Shown here piece after piece: positions 51,572 to 61,261 of a stretch of 64,000 bases of DNA. Below the pieces are notes generated by a model. That model made no database searches. It was not told where the DNA came from and worked only from the letters and a program-made list of their open reading frames with translations. The translations under genes were made by a program, and so were the position numbers. Numbering within the stretch: position 1 is the first letter of the stretch; each line of letters starts with the position of its first letter. This stretch comes from Streptomyces sp. SCSIO 30461 (GTDB lineage Bacteria; Actinomycetota; Actinomycetes; Streptomycetales; Streptomycetaceae), in NCBI RefSeq assembly GCF_037023745.1, contig NZ_CP146101.1:7482001-7546000 (forward strand), written 5' to 3'.

Positions 51572-53314
51572 TCAGGCCGCGAGCAGCTTGCGCACCCGGT
51601 CGGCGCCCACGGCGAGCAGCAGCGTCGGCAGCCGGGGGCCGGTCTCCCGGCTGACGAGCAGGCGGTAGAGCAGGGCGAAGAAGGACCGCTGGGCGACCTT
51701 CAGCTCCGGGGTGGGCTTGGCGTCAGGCGCCAGACCCGCCATGATCTTCGGGACGCCGTAGACCAGCGTCGTCAGGCCGTCGAGCGACCAGTGCGAGTCC
51801 AGGCCGTCAAGCAGCAGCCGCAGTGACTGCCGGCCCTCGTCGTCCAGCGAGCCGAGCAGCTCGGTGTCGGGCTCGGAGCGCACGACGGTGCGGGCGTCGG
51901 CGGGGACCTGGGTGGTGATCCAGTTCTCCGCGCGGTCGAGCCGGGGCCGGACGACGTCCAGGGAGCTCAGCGGGTTGGCCGGGTCGAGCTCGCTGAGGAT
52001 CCGCAGGGTCTGCTCGTCGTGGCCGGCCGTGATGTCCGCGACCGAGGCGAGCGTGCGGTACGGCAGCGGGCGCGGGGTACGCGGCAGCTCGCCCGCCGCG
52101 GTACGGACCGCGCGCGAATGCGCCGCGGCGTCGGCCGGGAGCGCCGAACCGTCGGCGACCTTGCCCTCCAGCTTGTCCCACTCGTCGTACAGGCGCTGGA
52201 TCTCCTGGTCGAAGGCGATCTTGAAGGACTGGTTGGGCTTGCGGCGTGCGTACAGCCAGCGCAGCAGCGGCGCTTCCATGATCTTCAGCGCGTCGGCGGC
52301 CGTCGGCACCCCGCCGCGGGAGGACGACATCTTCGCCATGCCGGAGATCCCCACGAAGGCGTACATGGGGCCGATCGGCTGGACTCCGTCGAAGATCTCA
52401 CGGACGATCTGCCCGCCCACGACGAAGGACGAACCGGGCGAGGAGTGGTCCACACCGCTGGGCTCGAAGATCACGCCCTCGTAGGCCCAGCGCATCGGCC
52501 AGTCGACCTTCCAGACCAGCTTGCCGCGGTTGAACTCGCTCAGCCTGACCGTCTCGGAGAAGCCGCAGGCCGTGCAGGAGTACGTCAGCTCGGTGGTCGC
52601 GTCGATGTACGAGGTGACCGTGGTGAGGTCCTTCTCGCAGTTGCCGCAGTACGGCTTGTACGGGAAGTACCCCGCGGAGCCGCCGCTGCCGTCGTCCTCG
52701 CTCGCCGCTCCGGAGCCCTCCGCGGCCTCCAGCTCGGCCTCGTCCACCGGCTTCTGCTGCGGCTTCCTACCGGGAGCCTTGCCCTTGGTGCGGTACTGGT
52801 CGAGGATCCCGTCGATCACGACGCGCTGCTTCATGGCGTGCAGGATCTGCTCGCGGTAGGCACCCGTGGTGTACTGCTCGGTCTGGCTGATCGGGTCGAA
52901 CTCGACACCGAGCTCGGCCAGTGACTCGACCATCGCCGCCTTGAAGTGCTCGGCCCAGTTCGGATGCGGCGAGCCCTCGGGGGCGGGCACCGAAGTCAGC
53001 GGCTTGCCGATGTGCTCGGCCCAGGCGGACTTGTCGATGCCCGGGATGCCGTCCGGGACCTTGCGGTAACGGTCATAGTCGTCCCAGGAGATGACATGAC
53101 GGACTTCGTGCCCACGCCGGCGGATCTCGTCGGCGACCAGGTGCGGCGTCATCACCTCACGCAGATTGCCCAGATGGATGGGGCCGGACGGGGACAGGCC
53201 AGAGGCAACGACGACCGGTTTCCCGGGCGCACGCCGTTCCGACTCGGCGATGACATCGTCCGCGAAACGGGAGACCCAGTCGGTCTCGGTGCTGCTCTGA
53301 GCCACGATCGGCAC
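51572..53314 (-). CDS. lysS: class I lysyl-tRNA synthetase
   Basis: A 580-residue class I LysRS. The HIGH-like motif is SGPIHLGNLREVMTPHLV and the KMSKS-like loop is GMAKMSSSRGGVP. Zinc-type cysteines lie in YCGNCEKDL and YSCTACGFSE. The catalytic part is followed by a helical anticodon-binding domain. This archaeal-type enzyme (LysK fold) is found in many actinobacteria. Divergent from argS across 312 bp, which should hold both promoters. Confidence 0.93.
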   Translation of the reverse strand: MPIVAQSSTETDWVSRFADDVIAESERRAPGKPVVVASGLSPSGPIHLGNLREVMTPHLVADEIRRRGHEVRHVISWDDYDRYRKVPDGIPGIDKSAWAEHIGKPLTSVPAPEGSPHPNWAEHFKAAMVESLAELGVEFDPISQTEQYTTGAYREQILHAMKQRVVIDGILDQYRTKGKAPGRKPQQKPVDEAELEAAEGSGAASEDDGSGGSAGYFPYKPYCGNCEKDLTTVTSYIDATTELTYSCTACGFSETVRLSEFNRGKLVWKVDWPMRWAYEGVIFEPSGVDHSSPGSSFVVGGQIVREIFDGVQPIGPMYAFVGISGMAKMSSSRGGVPTAADALKIMEAPLLRWLYARRKPNQSFKIAFDQEIQRLYDEWDKLEGKVADGSALPADAAAHSRAVRTAAGELPRTPRPLPYRTLASVADITAGHDEQTLRILSELDPANPLSSLDVVRPRLDRAENWITTQVPADARTVVRSEPDTELLGSLDDEGRQSLRLLLDGLDSHWSLDGLTTLVYGVPKIMAGLAPDAKPTPELKVAQRSFFALLYRLLVSRETGPRLPTLLLAVGADRVRKLLAA

Positions 53315-53626
53315 GTCCTTGGATGCTCGGGCGAATGCTTGGTAGGGCGGGTATGGGGCTGGTGCGGGACCTGTGTGGGACTTGCTCCCCGCTCCCGGGG
53401 CTGAACCCTGTCGAGTCCGGCTCGGTCATTCTCCCAGACGAATCCGTGGGCCCGGAGGTTGTCCACAGGGCACCACGAGCCCGATCGCCGCGTCACGCGG
53501 TTTTCCACAGGAGCAGCGAGGGCGGGAGAAACGGGTTGCCACCCCGTGGGACACTTGACTACCGATTCAGTCACCGGCCGGACACGGTCGGCGCCCCTCA
53601 TCGACAACCGACAGGAACGGAAGCTC

Positions 53627-55396
53627 ATGGCCTCGGTCCCTTCCCTCGCTTCGACCGTGCAGCAGCGCCTCACGGACGCCCTTTCGGCAGCTCTGCCGGA
53701 AGCCGGCTCCGTCGACCCGCTGCTGCGACGAAGCGACCGGGCCGACTTCCAGGCCAACGGCATCCTGGCACTCGCCAAGAAGCTGAAGGGCAACCCGCGC
53801 GAGCTGGCGACCAAGGTGGTCGACGCGATCCCGGCCGGTGACGTGCTGAAGGACATCGAGGTCTCCGGACCCGGCTTCCTGAACATCACGATCTCCGACG
53901 AGGCGATCGTGAGGACCCTCGCCGCCCGGGCAGCCGACGACCGCATCGGCGTTCCGTTCGCGGCCGGCGCCGGCACCACGGTGATCGACTACGCCCAGCC
54001 GAACGTGGCGAAGGAGATGCACGTCGGCCATCTGCGTTCGGCGGTGATCGGCGACGCCATGGTGCAGATCCTGGAGTTCACCGGCGAGAAGGTGGTCCGG
54101 CGGCACCACATCGGCGACTGGGGCACCCAGTTCGGCATGCTCATCCAGTATCTGATCGAGCACCCGCACGAGCTGGACCACGAGGACGAGGCCGCCGTCT
54201 CCGGCGAAGAAGCCATGTCCAACCTCAACCGCCTCTACAAGGCGTCGCGGGCTCTGTTCGACTCCGACGAGGAGTTCAAGGAGCGGGCCAGGCGCCGGGT
54301 GGTGGAGCTCCAGTCCGGCGACCGGCAGACACTCGCCCTCTGGCAGAAGTTCGTGGACGAGTCGAAGATCTACTTCTACTCGGTCTTCGACAAGCTCGAC
54401 ATGGACATCCGCGACCCCGATGTCGTCGGCGAGTCCGGCTACAACGACATGCTGGCCGAGACCTGCCGGATCCTCGAGGAGTCGGGGGTCGCCGTGCGCT
54501 CCGAAGGCGCGCTGTGCGTGTTCTTCGACGATGTGAAAGGACCGGACGGCAATCCGGTGCCGCTGATCGTCCAGAAGTCGAACGGCGGTTACGGCTACGC
54601 GGCCACGGACCTGTCCGCGATCCGCGACCGGGTGCAGAACCTCGGCGCCGACTCCCTGCTGTACGTGGTGGACGCCCGGCAGTCGCTGCACTTCAAGATG
54701 GTCTTCGAGACCGCCCGCAGGGCCGGCTGGCTGAACGACGAGGTCAAGGCCGTCCAGCTGGCCTTCGGCACGGTCCTCGGCAAGGACGGCAAGCCGTTCA
54801 AGACCCGCGAGGGCGAGACGGTGCGGCTGGTCGACCTGCTGGACGAGGCGATCGACCGGGCCACCTCCGTGGTGCGCGAGAAGGCCGGCAAGGTCGGCCT
54901 GAGCGAGCGGGAGATCGTGGAGAACGGCGCGCAGGTCGGCATCGGCGCGGTGAAGTACGCCGACCTGTCGACCTCGGCGGTGCGGGACTACAAGTTCGAC
55001 CTGGATCAGATGGTGTCGCTCAACGGCGACACATCCGTCTACCTCCAGTACGCGTACGCCCGAATCCGGTCGATCCTGCGCAAGGCGGGCGACGCGAAGC
55101 CCGCCGCGCACCCGGAGCTGGAGCTCGCCCCGGCCGAGCGCGCACTCGGGCTGCACCTGGACCAGTTCGGCGAAGTGCTCGCCGAGGTGGCCACCTCGTA
55201 CGAACCGCACAAACTGGCCGCGTACCTCTACCAGCTGGCCACCCACCTGACGACCTTCTACGACCAGTGCCAGGTCATCAGCGCGGACAACACGGTGGAG
55301 GTCTTCGAGAACCGGTTGTTCCTGATCGACCTGACCGCCCGCACGCTGCACCAGGGCATGGCGCTGCTGGGCATCCGGACCCCCGAGCGCCTCTGA
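53627..55396 (+). CDS. argS: arginyl-tRNA synthetase
   Basis: From ATG 53627 (AGGAA and GGAAG upstream) the enzyme is 589 residues. An ArgRS N-terminal additional domain ([20 protein letters not shown]) is followed by the HIGH motif in [20 protein letters not shown]. The DALR anticodon-binding domain is at the end ([14 protein letters not shown] ... [11 protein letters not shown]). It charges tRNA-Arg without a KMSK in its canonical form, as usual for the family. A 20-bp stem terminator follows. Confidence 0.95.
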   Translation: MASVPSLASTVQQRLTDALSAALPEAGSVDPLLRRSDRADFQANGILALAKKLKGNPRELATKVVDAIPAGDVLKDIEVSGPGFLNITISDEAIVRTLAARAADDRIGVPFAAGAGTTVIDYAQPNVAKEMHVGHLRSAVIGDAMVQILEFTGEKVVRRHHIGDWGTQFGMLIQYLIEHPHELDHEDEAAVSGEEAMSNLNRLYKASRALFDSDEEFKERARRRVVELQSGDRQTLALWQKFVDESKIYFYSVFDKLDMDIRDPDVVGESGYNDMLAETCRILEESGVAVRSEGALCVFFDDVKGPDGNPVPLIVQKSNGGYGYAATDLSAIRDRVQNLGADSLLYVVDARQSLHFKMVFETARRAGWLNDEVKAVQLAFGTVLGKDGKPFKTREGETVRLVDLLDEAIDRATSVVREKAGKVGLSEREIVENGAQVGIGAVKYADLSTSAVRDYKFDLDQMVSLNGDTSVYLQYAYARIRSILRKAGDAKPAAHPELELAPAERALGLHLDQFGEVLAEVATSYEPHKLAAYLYQLATHLTTFYDQCQVISADNTVEVFENRLFLIDLTARTLHQGMALLGIRTPERL

Positions 55397-55420
55397 CGCG
55401 GCGGCGCCGGTCGGACACAC

Positions 55421-55471
55421 GACACAGGGCGGCCCCCGGCAATCGAGTATCGCCGGGGGCCGCCCTGTGTC
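55421..55471. terminator. strong hairpin after argS
   Basis: Positions 55421-55440 pair perfectly with 55452-55471 (20-bp stem beginning GACACAGGGC, 11-nt loop). It lies 25 bp after the argS stop and before the convergent DUF1876 gene. Confidence 0.88.
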
Positions 55472-55501
55472 CGGCACCTGTCCGGTCGCCGATCGGTCAC
55501 C

Positions 55502-55771
55502 TCACCTCAGGGGGTGCGCGGAGCGACCCGTGGCCTCCTCTATCTCGTCATGCGCCTTGTCCAGCAACTGGCTCGCGATGTCCTTCAGCGCCCGGCCGCC
55601 CGCGATCTCCTCGCCGACTCTGAGCTGTCCCGGGTCGGAGGGGTGACGGTTGGCGTTGCCATGGCCCCGCACCTCCGTACCGTCGGCGAGGCGGAGCATC
55701 GCGGCGGCCTTCGTCTTGTCGCCGTCCTCACGGAATTCCATCTCGACATGCCATCCGGTGAGCGTCTCCAT
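55502..55771 (-). CDS. DUF1876 small protein
   Basis: An 89-residue protein: TGWHVEMEFREDGDKTKAAA, MLRLADGTEVRGHGNANRHP and the helix IASQLLDKAHDEIEEATG. This matches the DUF1876 family, common in actinobacteria, of unknown function with a small alpha/beta fold. It is convergent with argS and in the same direction as hemB. Confidence 0.85.
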   Translation of the reverse strand: METLTGWHVEMEFREDGDKTKAAAMLRLADGTEVRGHGNANRHPSDPGQLRVGEEIAGGRALKDIASQLLDKAHDEIEEATGRSAHPLR

Positions 55772-55842
55772 GAGAGATCACCTCCAGCGGTATCACTCAC
55801 CACCAGTTCCCAGAGTGCGCCGTCCGGCCGATGATCACCACG

Positions 55843-56007
55843 TCACTGGGCGACCCACTCCTTCTTGTCGGGCCAGTAGTCGTACACCTTGCGCGCCCCG
55901 ATCGCACGGGGTGCTGAAGGGTTTGCCGCCCCTGCCTTGATGATCACCGTGTCCTTCTCGTCGCCCCTGGTCCAGCCGAGCGCCCTCAAACGTCGGGCGT
56001 CGGGCAT
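55843..56007 (-). CDS. small hypothetical protein
   Basis: From ATG 56007 a 54-residue protein MPDARRLRALGWTRGDEKDT ... VYDYWPDKKEWVAQ. Not assigned to a family, though the compact aromatic C-terminus looks conserved-like. No clear ribosome site; an earlier start at 56028 is open. It lies 33 bp after hemB. Its start codon sits inside an inverted repeat. Confidence 0.55.
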   Translation of the reverse strand: MPDARRLRALGWTRGDEKDTVIIKAGAANPSAPRAIGARKVYDYWPDKKEWVAQ

Positions 56008-56020
56008 CAGATGCCCGACG
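55998..56020. repeat. inverted repeat over the small ORF start
   Basis: CGTCGGGCAT (55998-56007) and ATGCCCGACG (56011-56020) are perfectly complementary with a 3-nt centre. It lies 20 bp after the hemB stop and may be a hemB terminator or a structure hiding the start of the next ORF. Confidence 0.7.
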
Positions 56021-56040
56021 CCGGACACGGTCGAGAGATG

Positions 56041-57039
56041 TCAGTCGCGGTCGAGCTTCTGTGCGACCTCCGTCGCCCAGTACGTCAGGATCATCTGCGC
56101 ACCCGCCCGCCTGATCCCCGTCAGGGCCTCCAGGATCGCCTTGTCGCGGTCGATCCAGCCCTTCTCGGCCGCCGCCTCGACCATGGCGTACTCACCGGAG
56201 ATCTGGTACGCGGCCACCGGCACGTCCACCGCGTCCGCCACCCGTGCCAGCACATCCAGATACGGCCCCGCGGGCTTGACCATCACCATGTCGGCGCCCT
56301 CCTCAAGGTCGAGGGCCAGCTCGCGCAGGGACTCGCGCAGATTCGCCGGGTCCTGCTGGTAGGTCTTGCGGTCGCCCGTCAGGGAGGACCCGACGGCCTC
56401 GCGGAACGGCCCGTAGAAGGCCGAGGAGTACTTGACGGTGTAGGCGAGGATCGAGACGTCCTCCTTGCCGATGGTGTCCAGGGCATCCCGGACTACACCG
56501 ACCTGACCGTCCATCATCCCGCTGGGGCCCACCACGTGGACGCCTGCATCCGCCTGGACCTGCGCCATCTCGGCATACCGCTCCAGTGTGGCGTCGTTGT
56601 CCACCCGGCCATCGGCGTCCAGCACACCGCAGTGGCCGTGGTCGGTGTACTCGTCCAGACACAGGTCCGACATGATCACGAGCTCGTCGCCGACCTCGTC
56701 CTTCACGGCTCGGATGGCGGTCTGGAGGATGCCGTCCGGGTCGGTGCCCGCGGTCCCCGCCGCGTCCTTCTTGGCGTCCTCAGGCACACCGAACAGCATG
56801 ATCCCGGAGACACCGGCTTCCCGAGCCTCGACGGCGGCCTTACGCAGCGTGTCCAGCGAGTGCTGGACCACTCCGGGCATCGCAGCGATGGGCACCGGCG
56901 CGCTCACCCCCTCCCGGACGAACGCGGGAAGGATGAGGTCCGCCGGATGGAGCCGGGTCTCGGCGACCATGCGGCGCATCGCGGGGCTGGTACGCAGCCG
57001 TCGCGGCCGCGCGCCGGGAAAGGATCCGTACACAGTCAT
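56041..57039 (-). CDS. hemB: delta-aminolevulinic acid dehydratase
   Basis: From ATG 57039 the enzyme is 332 residues. Signatures: [17 protein letters not shown] (metal region with Cys), active-site Lys in [19 protein letters not shown], and the second Schiff-base Lys in [18 protein letters not shown]. It condenses two ALA to porphobilinogen. It is last in the rex-hemA-hemC-hemD-hemB order but is separated from hemD by 213 bp with a hairpin, so it may also have its own promoter. Confidence 0.95.
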   Translation of the reverse strand: MTVYGSFPGARPRRLRTSPAMRRMVAETRLHPADLILPAFVREGVSAPVPIAAMPGVVQHSLDTLRKAAVEAREAGVSGIMLFGVPEDAKKDAAGTAGTDPDGILQTAIRAVKDEVGDELVIMSDLCLDEYTDHGHCGVLDADGRVDNDATLERYAEMAQVQADAGVHVVGPSGMMDGQVGVVRDALDTIGKEDVSILAYTVKYSSAFYGPFREAVGSSLTGDRKTYQQDPANLRESLRELALDLEEGADMVMVKPAGPYLDVLARVADAVDVPVAAYQISGEYAMVEAAAEKGWIDRDKAILEALTGIRRAGAQMILTYWATEVAQKLDRD

Positions 57040-57211
57040 ACGGCCCACGTTACGCCCGTCCTGTGCGCGCACTTACCGACAGTGCGCCGGTGCACCCGCG
57101 GCCCCACCGCCTTCACGACGCCACGGACGACGACGCGCACGAGTGCCCATACGCACGGACACATGCGCGGACGTGCACAAGGACCCACACGGCGCCGTAT
57201 ATGACGAAGAG

Positions 57212-57233
57212 GCCACGGGGGCATGCCCGTGGC
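57212..57233. terminator. hairpin between hemD and hemB
   Basis: GCCACGGG (57212-57219) pairs with CCCGTGGC (57226-57233) over a 6-nt loop; extra G/C pairs flank it. It lies 20 bp after the hemD stop and would limit read-through into hemB. Confidence 0.7.
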
Positions 57234-57252
57234 CCCTCACACGCCACTCAGC

Positions 57253-58920
57253 TCACGTCGTACGCCGCCGCCGCGCACCCGGCCGCCGCTCGCTCGGCCG
57301 GGTCACCGGGTCGCCCGCCTCGAGAGCGGCCTCCCGGCGCTGTGCGCCGAACTGCGCCAGCGCCTCAGCCAGCTTGTGCACCGAAGGCTCGGGCGACAGC
57401 ACGTCCACCCGCAGCCCGTGCTCCTCCGCGGTCTTGGCGGTTGCGGGGCCGATACAGGCGATCACGGTGACGTTGTGCGGCTTCCCGGCGATGCCCACCA
57501 GGTTGCGCACCGTCGACGACGACGTGAAGAGCACGGCGTCGAAACCGCCGCCCTTGATCGCCTCACGGGTGTCCGCCGGTGGCGGCGAAGCCCGCACCGT
57601 GCGGTAGGCCGTGACGTCGTCGACCTCCCACCCGAGCTCGATCAGACCGGCGACCAGGGTCTCCGTGGCGATGTCGGCCCGCGGCAGGAACACCCGGTCG
57701 ATCGGGTCGAAGACCGGGTCGTACGGCGGCCAGTCCTCCAGCAGTCCGGCCGCCGACTGCTCACCGCTGGGCACCAGGTCCGGCTTGACGCCGAAGTCGA
57801 TCAGCGCGTGCGCGGTCTGCTCGCCCACCGCGGCGACCTTGATCCCCGCGAAGGCGCGGGCGTCGAGCCCGTACTCCTCGAACTTCTCGCGCACCGCCTT
57901 GACCGCGTTGACGCTGGTGAAGGCGATCCACTCATAGCGACCGGTCACCAGGCCCTTGACCGCTCGCTCCATCTGCTGGGGCGTGCGCGGCGGCTCGACG
58001 GCGATCGTCGGCACCTCGTGCGGCACAGCGCCGTATGAGCGCAGCTGGTCGGAAAGCGAGGCCGCCTGCTCCTTGGTCCGCGGTACGAGCACCCGCCAGC
58101 CGAACAGCGGCTTGGACTCGAACCACGCGAGCTGCTCACGCCGGGCCGGGGCACTGCGCTCGCCGACCACGGCTATGACCGGCCGGTGCCCCTCGGGCGA
58201 CGGGAGCACCTTCCCCTGCTTGAACACCTGGGCGATGGTCCCGAGCGTCGCCGTCCACGTCCGCTGCCGCGTGGTCGTACCGGCCACGGTCACCGTCAGC
58301 GGGGTGTCGGGCTTGCGCCCGGCCGCGACCAGCTCGCCTGCCGCGGCGGCCACCGCGTCCAGCGAGGTGGACACCACGACGGTGCCGTCCGAGGCGCCGA
58401 CCTCGGTCCAGCAGCGCTCGTCGGCCGTTCGCGCGTCGATGAAGCGCACATCGGTGCCCTGGCCGTCGCGCAGTGGCACACCCGCATAGGCGGGCACACC
58501 CACGGCGGTGGCGACACCGGGGACGACCTCGAACGGGATGCCCGCGGCTGCGCAGGCGAGCATCTCCTGGCCTGCGTTTCCGTCGAGCCCGGGGTCACCG
58601 CCCACCGCACGCACGACCCGCTTGCCGCCCCGTGCGGCCTCCATGACAAGATTGGCCGCATCCCTCAACACAGGGACATCAGCGGTTGTTGACGCCTCGT
58701 CAAGAACCGTCAGCTCCGGCGTGCTCACGCCTGCCCGCGCATGGCCGCGAACGACCTCCAGGACATCGGGCTCGGCGATCAGTACGTCCGCGCCCGCCAG
58801 CGCCTCGACGGCGCGCAGCGTCAGCAGCCCCGGATCGCCGGGACCGGCGCCGAGGAAGGTGACATGGCCCCGTGCGGAGAACGCCGAAAAGGCGGATGTG
58901 GCAGTAGTGGTGGGGCTCAA
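57253..58920 (-). CDS. fused uroporphyrinogen-III methyltransferase/synthase
   Basis: A 555-residue fusion. Residues ~15-245 are an SUMT/CobA-type methyltransferase (VTFLGAGPGDPGLLTLRAVE, RAVGGDPGLDGNAGQEMLA). Residues ~265-530 are a HemD uroporphyrinogen-III synthase (VLVPRTKEQAASLSDQLRSY, FTSVNAVKAVREKFEEYGLD, FTSSSTVRNLVG). It closes the tetrapyrrole ring and starts sirohaem/B12 synthesis. The GGDP loop deviates slightly from canonical SUMT (GDPxxxG). Start overlaps the hemC stop by 4 nt. Confidence 0.92.
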   Translation of the reverse strand: MSPTTTATSAFSAFSARGHVTFLGAGPGDPGLLTLRAVEALAGADVLIAEPDVLEVVRGHARAGVSTPELTVLDEASTTADVPVLRDAANLVMEAARGGKRVVRAVGGDPGLDGNAGQEMLACAAAGIPFEVVPGVATAVGVPAYAGVPLRDGQGTDVRFIDARTADERCWTEVGASDGTVVVSTSLDAVAAAAGELVAAGRKPDTPLTVTVAGTTTRQRTWTATLGTIAQVFKQGKVLPSPEGHRPVIAVVGERSAPARREQLAWFESKPLFGWRVLVPRTKEQAASLSDQLRSYGAVPHEVPTIAVEPPRTPQQMERAVKGLVTGRYEWIAFTSVNAVKAVREKFEEYGLDARAFAGIKVAAVGEQTAHALIDFGVKPDLVPSGEQSAAGLLEDWPPYDPVFDPIDRVFLPRADIATETLVAGLIELGWEVDDVTAYRTVRASPPPADTREAIKGGGFDAVLFTSSSTVRNLVGIAGKPHNVTVIACIGPATAKTAEEHGLRVDVLSPEPSVHKLAEALAQFGAQRREAALEAGDPVTRPSERRPGARRRRTT

Positions 58921-59894
58921 AGTGCTCGCTCCCCCATAAGACCGGCCGCACCCTTGGCAAGCATCTCGTCCGCGAGTTCGCGGCCGATGGCCACGGCTGC
59001 GTCATGCGACATGGGTACGGGACCGGTGGTGGACAGCTGCACCAGCGTCGAGCCGTCGGTGGTACCGACGACTCCGCGCAGGCGCAGTTCATGAACATCC
59101 TGTGCGTCGGCCGACAGGTCGGCGAGTGCACCCACAGGTGCGCTGCAACCGGCCTCCAGGGCGGCGAGCAGGGAACGCTCGGCGGTCACGGCGACCCGGG
59201 TGTCCGGGTCGTCGAGTCCGCCCAGCGCGGCGGCCAGGTCGGTGTTGCCCGAAAGGCATTCGACCGCCAGAGCGCCCTGGCCGGGGGCGGGCAGCACGGC
59301 GTCGACCGACAGGAAGTCGGTCACCTCGCTGATCCTGCCGATACGGTTCAGCCCGGCCGCGGCAAGCACCACGGCGTCCAGCTCCCCGTTCCGCACGTAT
59401 CCGATGCGGGTGTCGATGTTCCCCCGGATCGGCACGGTCTCGATCTCCAGCCCGAGCGCCCGTGCGTGAGCGTGCAGCTGGGCCGTCCGCCGCGGCGAGC
59501 CGGTGCCGATCCTGGCGCCGTTCGGCAGCCGGTCGAAGGTCAGCCCGTCGCGTGCGATCAGCACATCCCGCGGGTCCTCGCGGAGCGGGATCGCCGCCAG
59601 CGTCAGCTCGTCGGGCTGCGCGGTCGGCAGGTCCTTCAGCGAGTGCACCGCGAAGTCCACCTCGCCGGCGAGCAGCGCGTCCCGCAGCGCGGTGACGAAC
59701 ACGCCGGTGCCACCGATCTGCGCGAGGTGCTCACGGGACGTGTCGCCGTACGTGGTGATCTCGACGAGCTCGACGGGTCGGCCGGTCAGCCGGGTCACCG
59801 CCTCCGCCACATGCCCGGACTGAGCCATGGCGAGCTTGCTGCGCCTGGTCCCCAGCCTCAGAGCCTTGCCGGCCCTCTCGGCCTTCTCGGTCAT
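58917..59894 (-). CDS. hemC: hydroxymethylbilane synthase
   Basis: A 325-residue porphobilinogen deaminase: LRLGTRRSKLAMAQSGHVAE, SLKDLPTAQPDELTLAAIP, IGTGSPRRTAQLHAHARALG, and the dipyrromethane-binding Cys in LEAGCSAPVGALADL. It polymerises four porphobilinogens. ATGA overlap with both hemA (upstream) and the hemD fusion (downstream) shows tight coupling in the rex operon. Confidence 0.95.
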   Translation of the reverse strand: MTEKAERAGKALRLGTRRSKLAMAQSGHVAEAVTRLTGRPVELVEITTYGDTSREHLAQIGGTGVFVTALRDALLAGEVDFAVHSLKDLPTAQPDELTLAAIPLREDPRDVLIARDGLTFDRLPNGARIGTGSPRRTAQLHAHARALGLEIETVPIRGNIDTRIGYVRNGELDAVVLAAAGLNRIGRISEVTDFLSVDAVLPAPGQGALAVECLSGNTDLAAALGGLDDPDTRVAVTAERSLLAALEAGCSAPVGALADLSADAQDVHELRLRGVVGTTDGSTLVQLSTTGPVPMSHDAAVAIGRELADEMLAKGAAGLMGERAL

Positions 59895-61261
59895 ACTCGC
59901 CCTCGGTTCTTGACGTCGGCGTCGTTCAGGTCGGCCCGGCTGACGGCGGCGACCGTCTCCGGGTCGAGGTCGAAGAGTGTGCGCAGCGCGTCCGCGTACC
60001 CGGCGCCGCCGGGCTCGGCCGCGAGCTGCTTGATCCGTACGGTGGGTGCGTGCAGCAGTTTGTCGACCACGCGGCGCACGGTCTGGGCGACCTCGGCACG
60101 CTGCCGCTCGTCCAGGTCGGGGAGCCTGCCATCGAGGCGGGCGACCTCACCGGCGACCACGTCGGCGGCCATGGCACGCAGCGCGACCACGGTCGGGGTG
60201 ATGTGCGCGGCGCGCTGGGCCGCGCCGAACGCGGCCACCTCGTCGGCGACGATGGTCCGCACCTGGTCCACATCGGCGGCCATCGGAGCGTCCGCCGAGG
60301 CTTCGGCGAGCGACTCGATGTCCACCAGCCGGACCCCGCCGATGCGGTGTACGGCAGCGTCGATGTCACGGGGCATGGCGAGGTCGAGCAGCGCGAGCGG
60401 TGCCCCGTCGCCGTGTGCCTCGCGGTTCTTCAGCGCGGCCTCGACCGCTTCCACACCCAGCACCAGGCCGGTCGCACCGGTGCAGGAGACCACGATGTCG
60501 GCACGTGTCAGCTCGTCACCGGCCGCCGCCATGTCGGCGGTGCCGGCGCGCACGCCCGTACCGCCCGGCTCGGTCAGGATCCGGACCAGCCGCTCGGCAC
60601 GCTCACGGGTCCGGTTGGCGACGACCACCTCGGCCACTCCGGCGCGTGCGAGAGTGGCGGCGGCCAGCGAGGACATCGACCCCGCACCGATGACCAGGGC
60701 GCGCTTGCCCCGCGCCCAGGCGTGCACATCGGCACCCTGGGCGAGCTGTTCGAGCCCGAAGGTGACGAGGGACTGCCCGGCCCGGTCGATCCCGGTCTCG
60801 CTGTGGGCCCGCTTGCCGACCCGCAGCGACTGCTGGAAGAGGTCGTTCAGCAGTCGGCCCGCTGTGTGCAGGTCCTGGCCGAGTGCGAGGGCGTCCTTGA
60901 TCTGGCCGAGGATCTGGCCCTCACCGATGACCATGGAGTCGAGTCCGCAGGCCACCGAGAAGAGGTGGTGGACGGCGCGGTCCTCGTAGTGCACGTACAG
61001 ATAAGGGGTCAGCTCTTCCAGGCCGACGCCGCTGTGCCGGGCGAGCAGCGTGGACAGCTCGGCGACCCCTGCGTGGAACTTGTCGACATCGGCGTACAGC
61101 TCGATGCGGTTGCAGGTGGCGAGCACGGACGCCTCGACGGCGGGCTCCGCGGCGAGGGTGTCGTGGAGCAGCTTGACCTGCGTGTCCGGGGACAGTGAGG
61201 CACGCTCCAGCACGCTGACCGGGGCGCTGCGGTGACTGAGTCCGACGACCAGGAGACTCAT
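59891..61261 (-). CDS. hemA: glutamyl-tRNA reductase
   Basis: From ATG 61261 the enzyme is 456 residues. Catalytic Cys50 in VLATCNRIELYADVD, GEGQILGQIKDAL, NADPH-binding ALVIGAGSMSSLAAATLAR, and the C-terminal dimerisation helix. It reduces Glu-tRNA to GSA, the first committed step, for HemL (13706-15022). Its start overlaps rex by 4 nt, and the locus is expected to be repressed by Rex when NADH is low relative to NAD+. Confidence 0.94.
   Translation of the reverse strand: MSLLVVGLSHRSAPVSVLERASLSPDTQVKLLHDTLAAEPAVEASVLATCNRIELYADVDKFHAGVAELSTLLARHSGVGLEELTPYLYVHYEDRAVHHLFSVACGLDSMVIGEGQILGQIKDALALGQDLHTAGRLLNDLFQQSLRVGKRAHSETGIDRAGQSLVTFGLEQLAQGADVHAWARGKRALVIGAGSMSSLAAATLARAGVAEVVVANRTRERAERLVRILTEPGGTGVRAGTADMAAAGDELTRADIVVSCTGATGLVLGVEAVEAALKNREAHGDGAPLALLDLAMPRDIDAAVHRIGGVRLVDIESLAEASADAPMAADVDQVRTIVADEVAAFGAAQRAAHITPTVVALRAMAADVVAGEVARLDGRLPDLDERQRAEVAQTVRRVVDKLLHAPTVRIKQLAAEPGGAGYADALRTLFDLDPETVAAVSRADLNDADVKNRGRV

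Noticed and set aside
53567..55477. 636-residue frame antisense to argS
   Set aside because: Shadow of argS caused by high GC; no domain.
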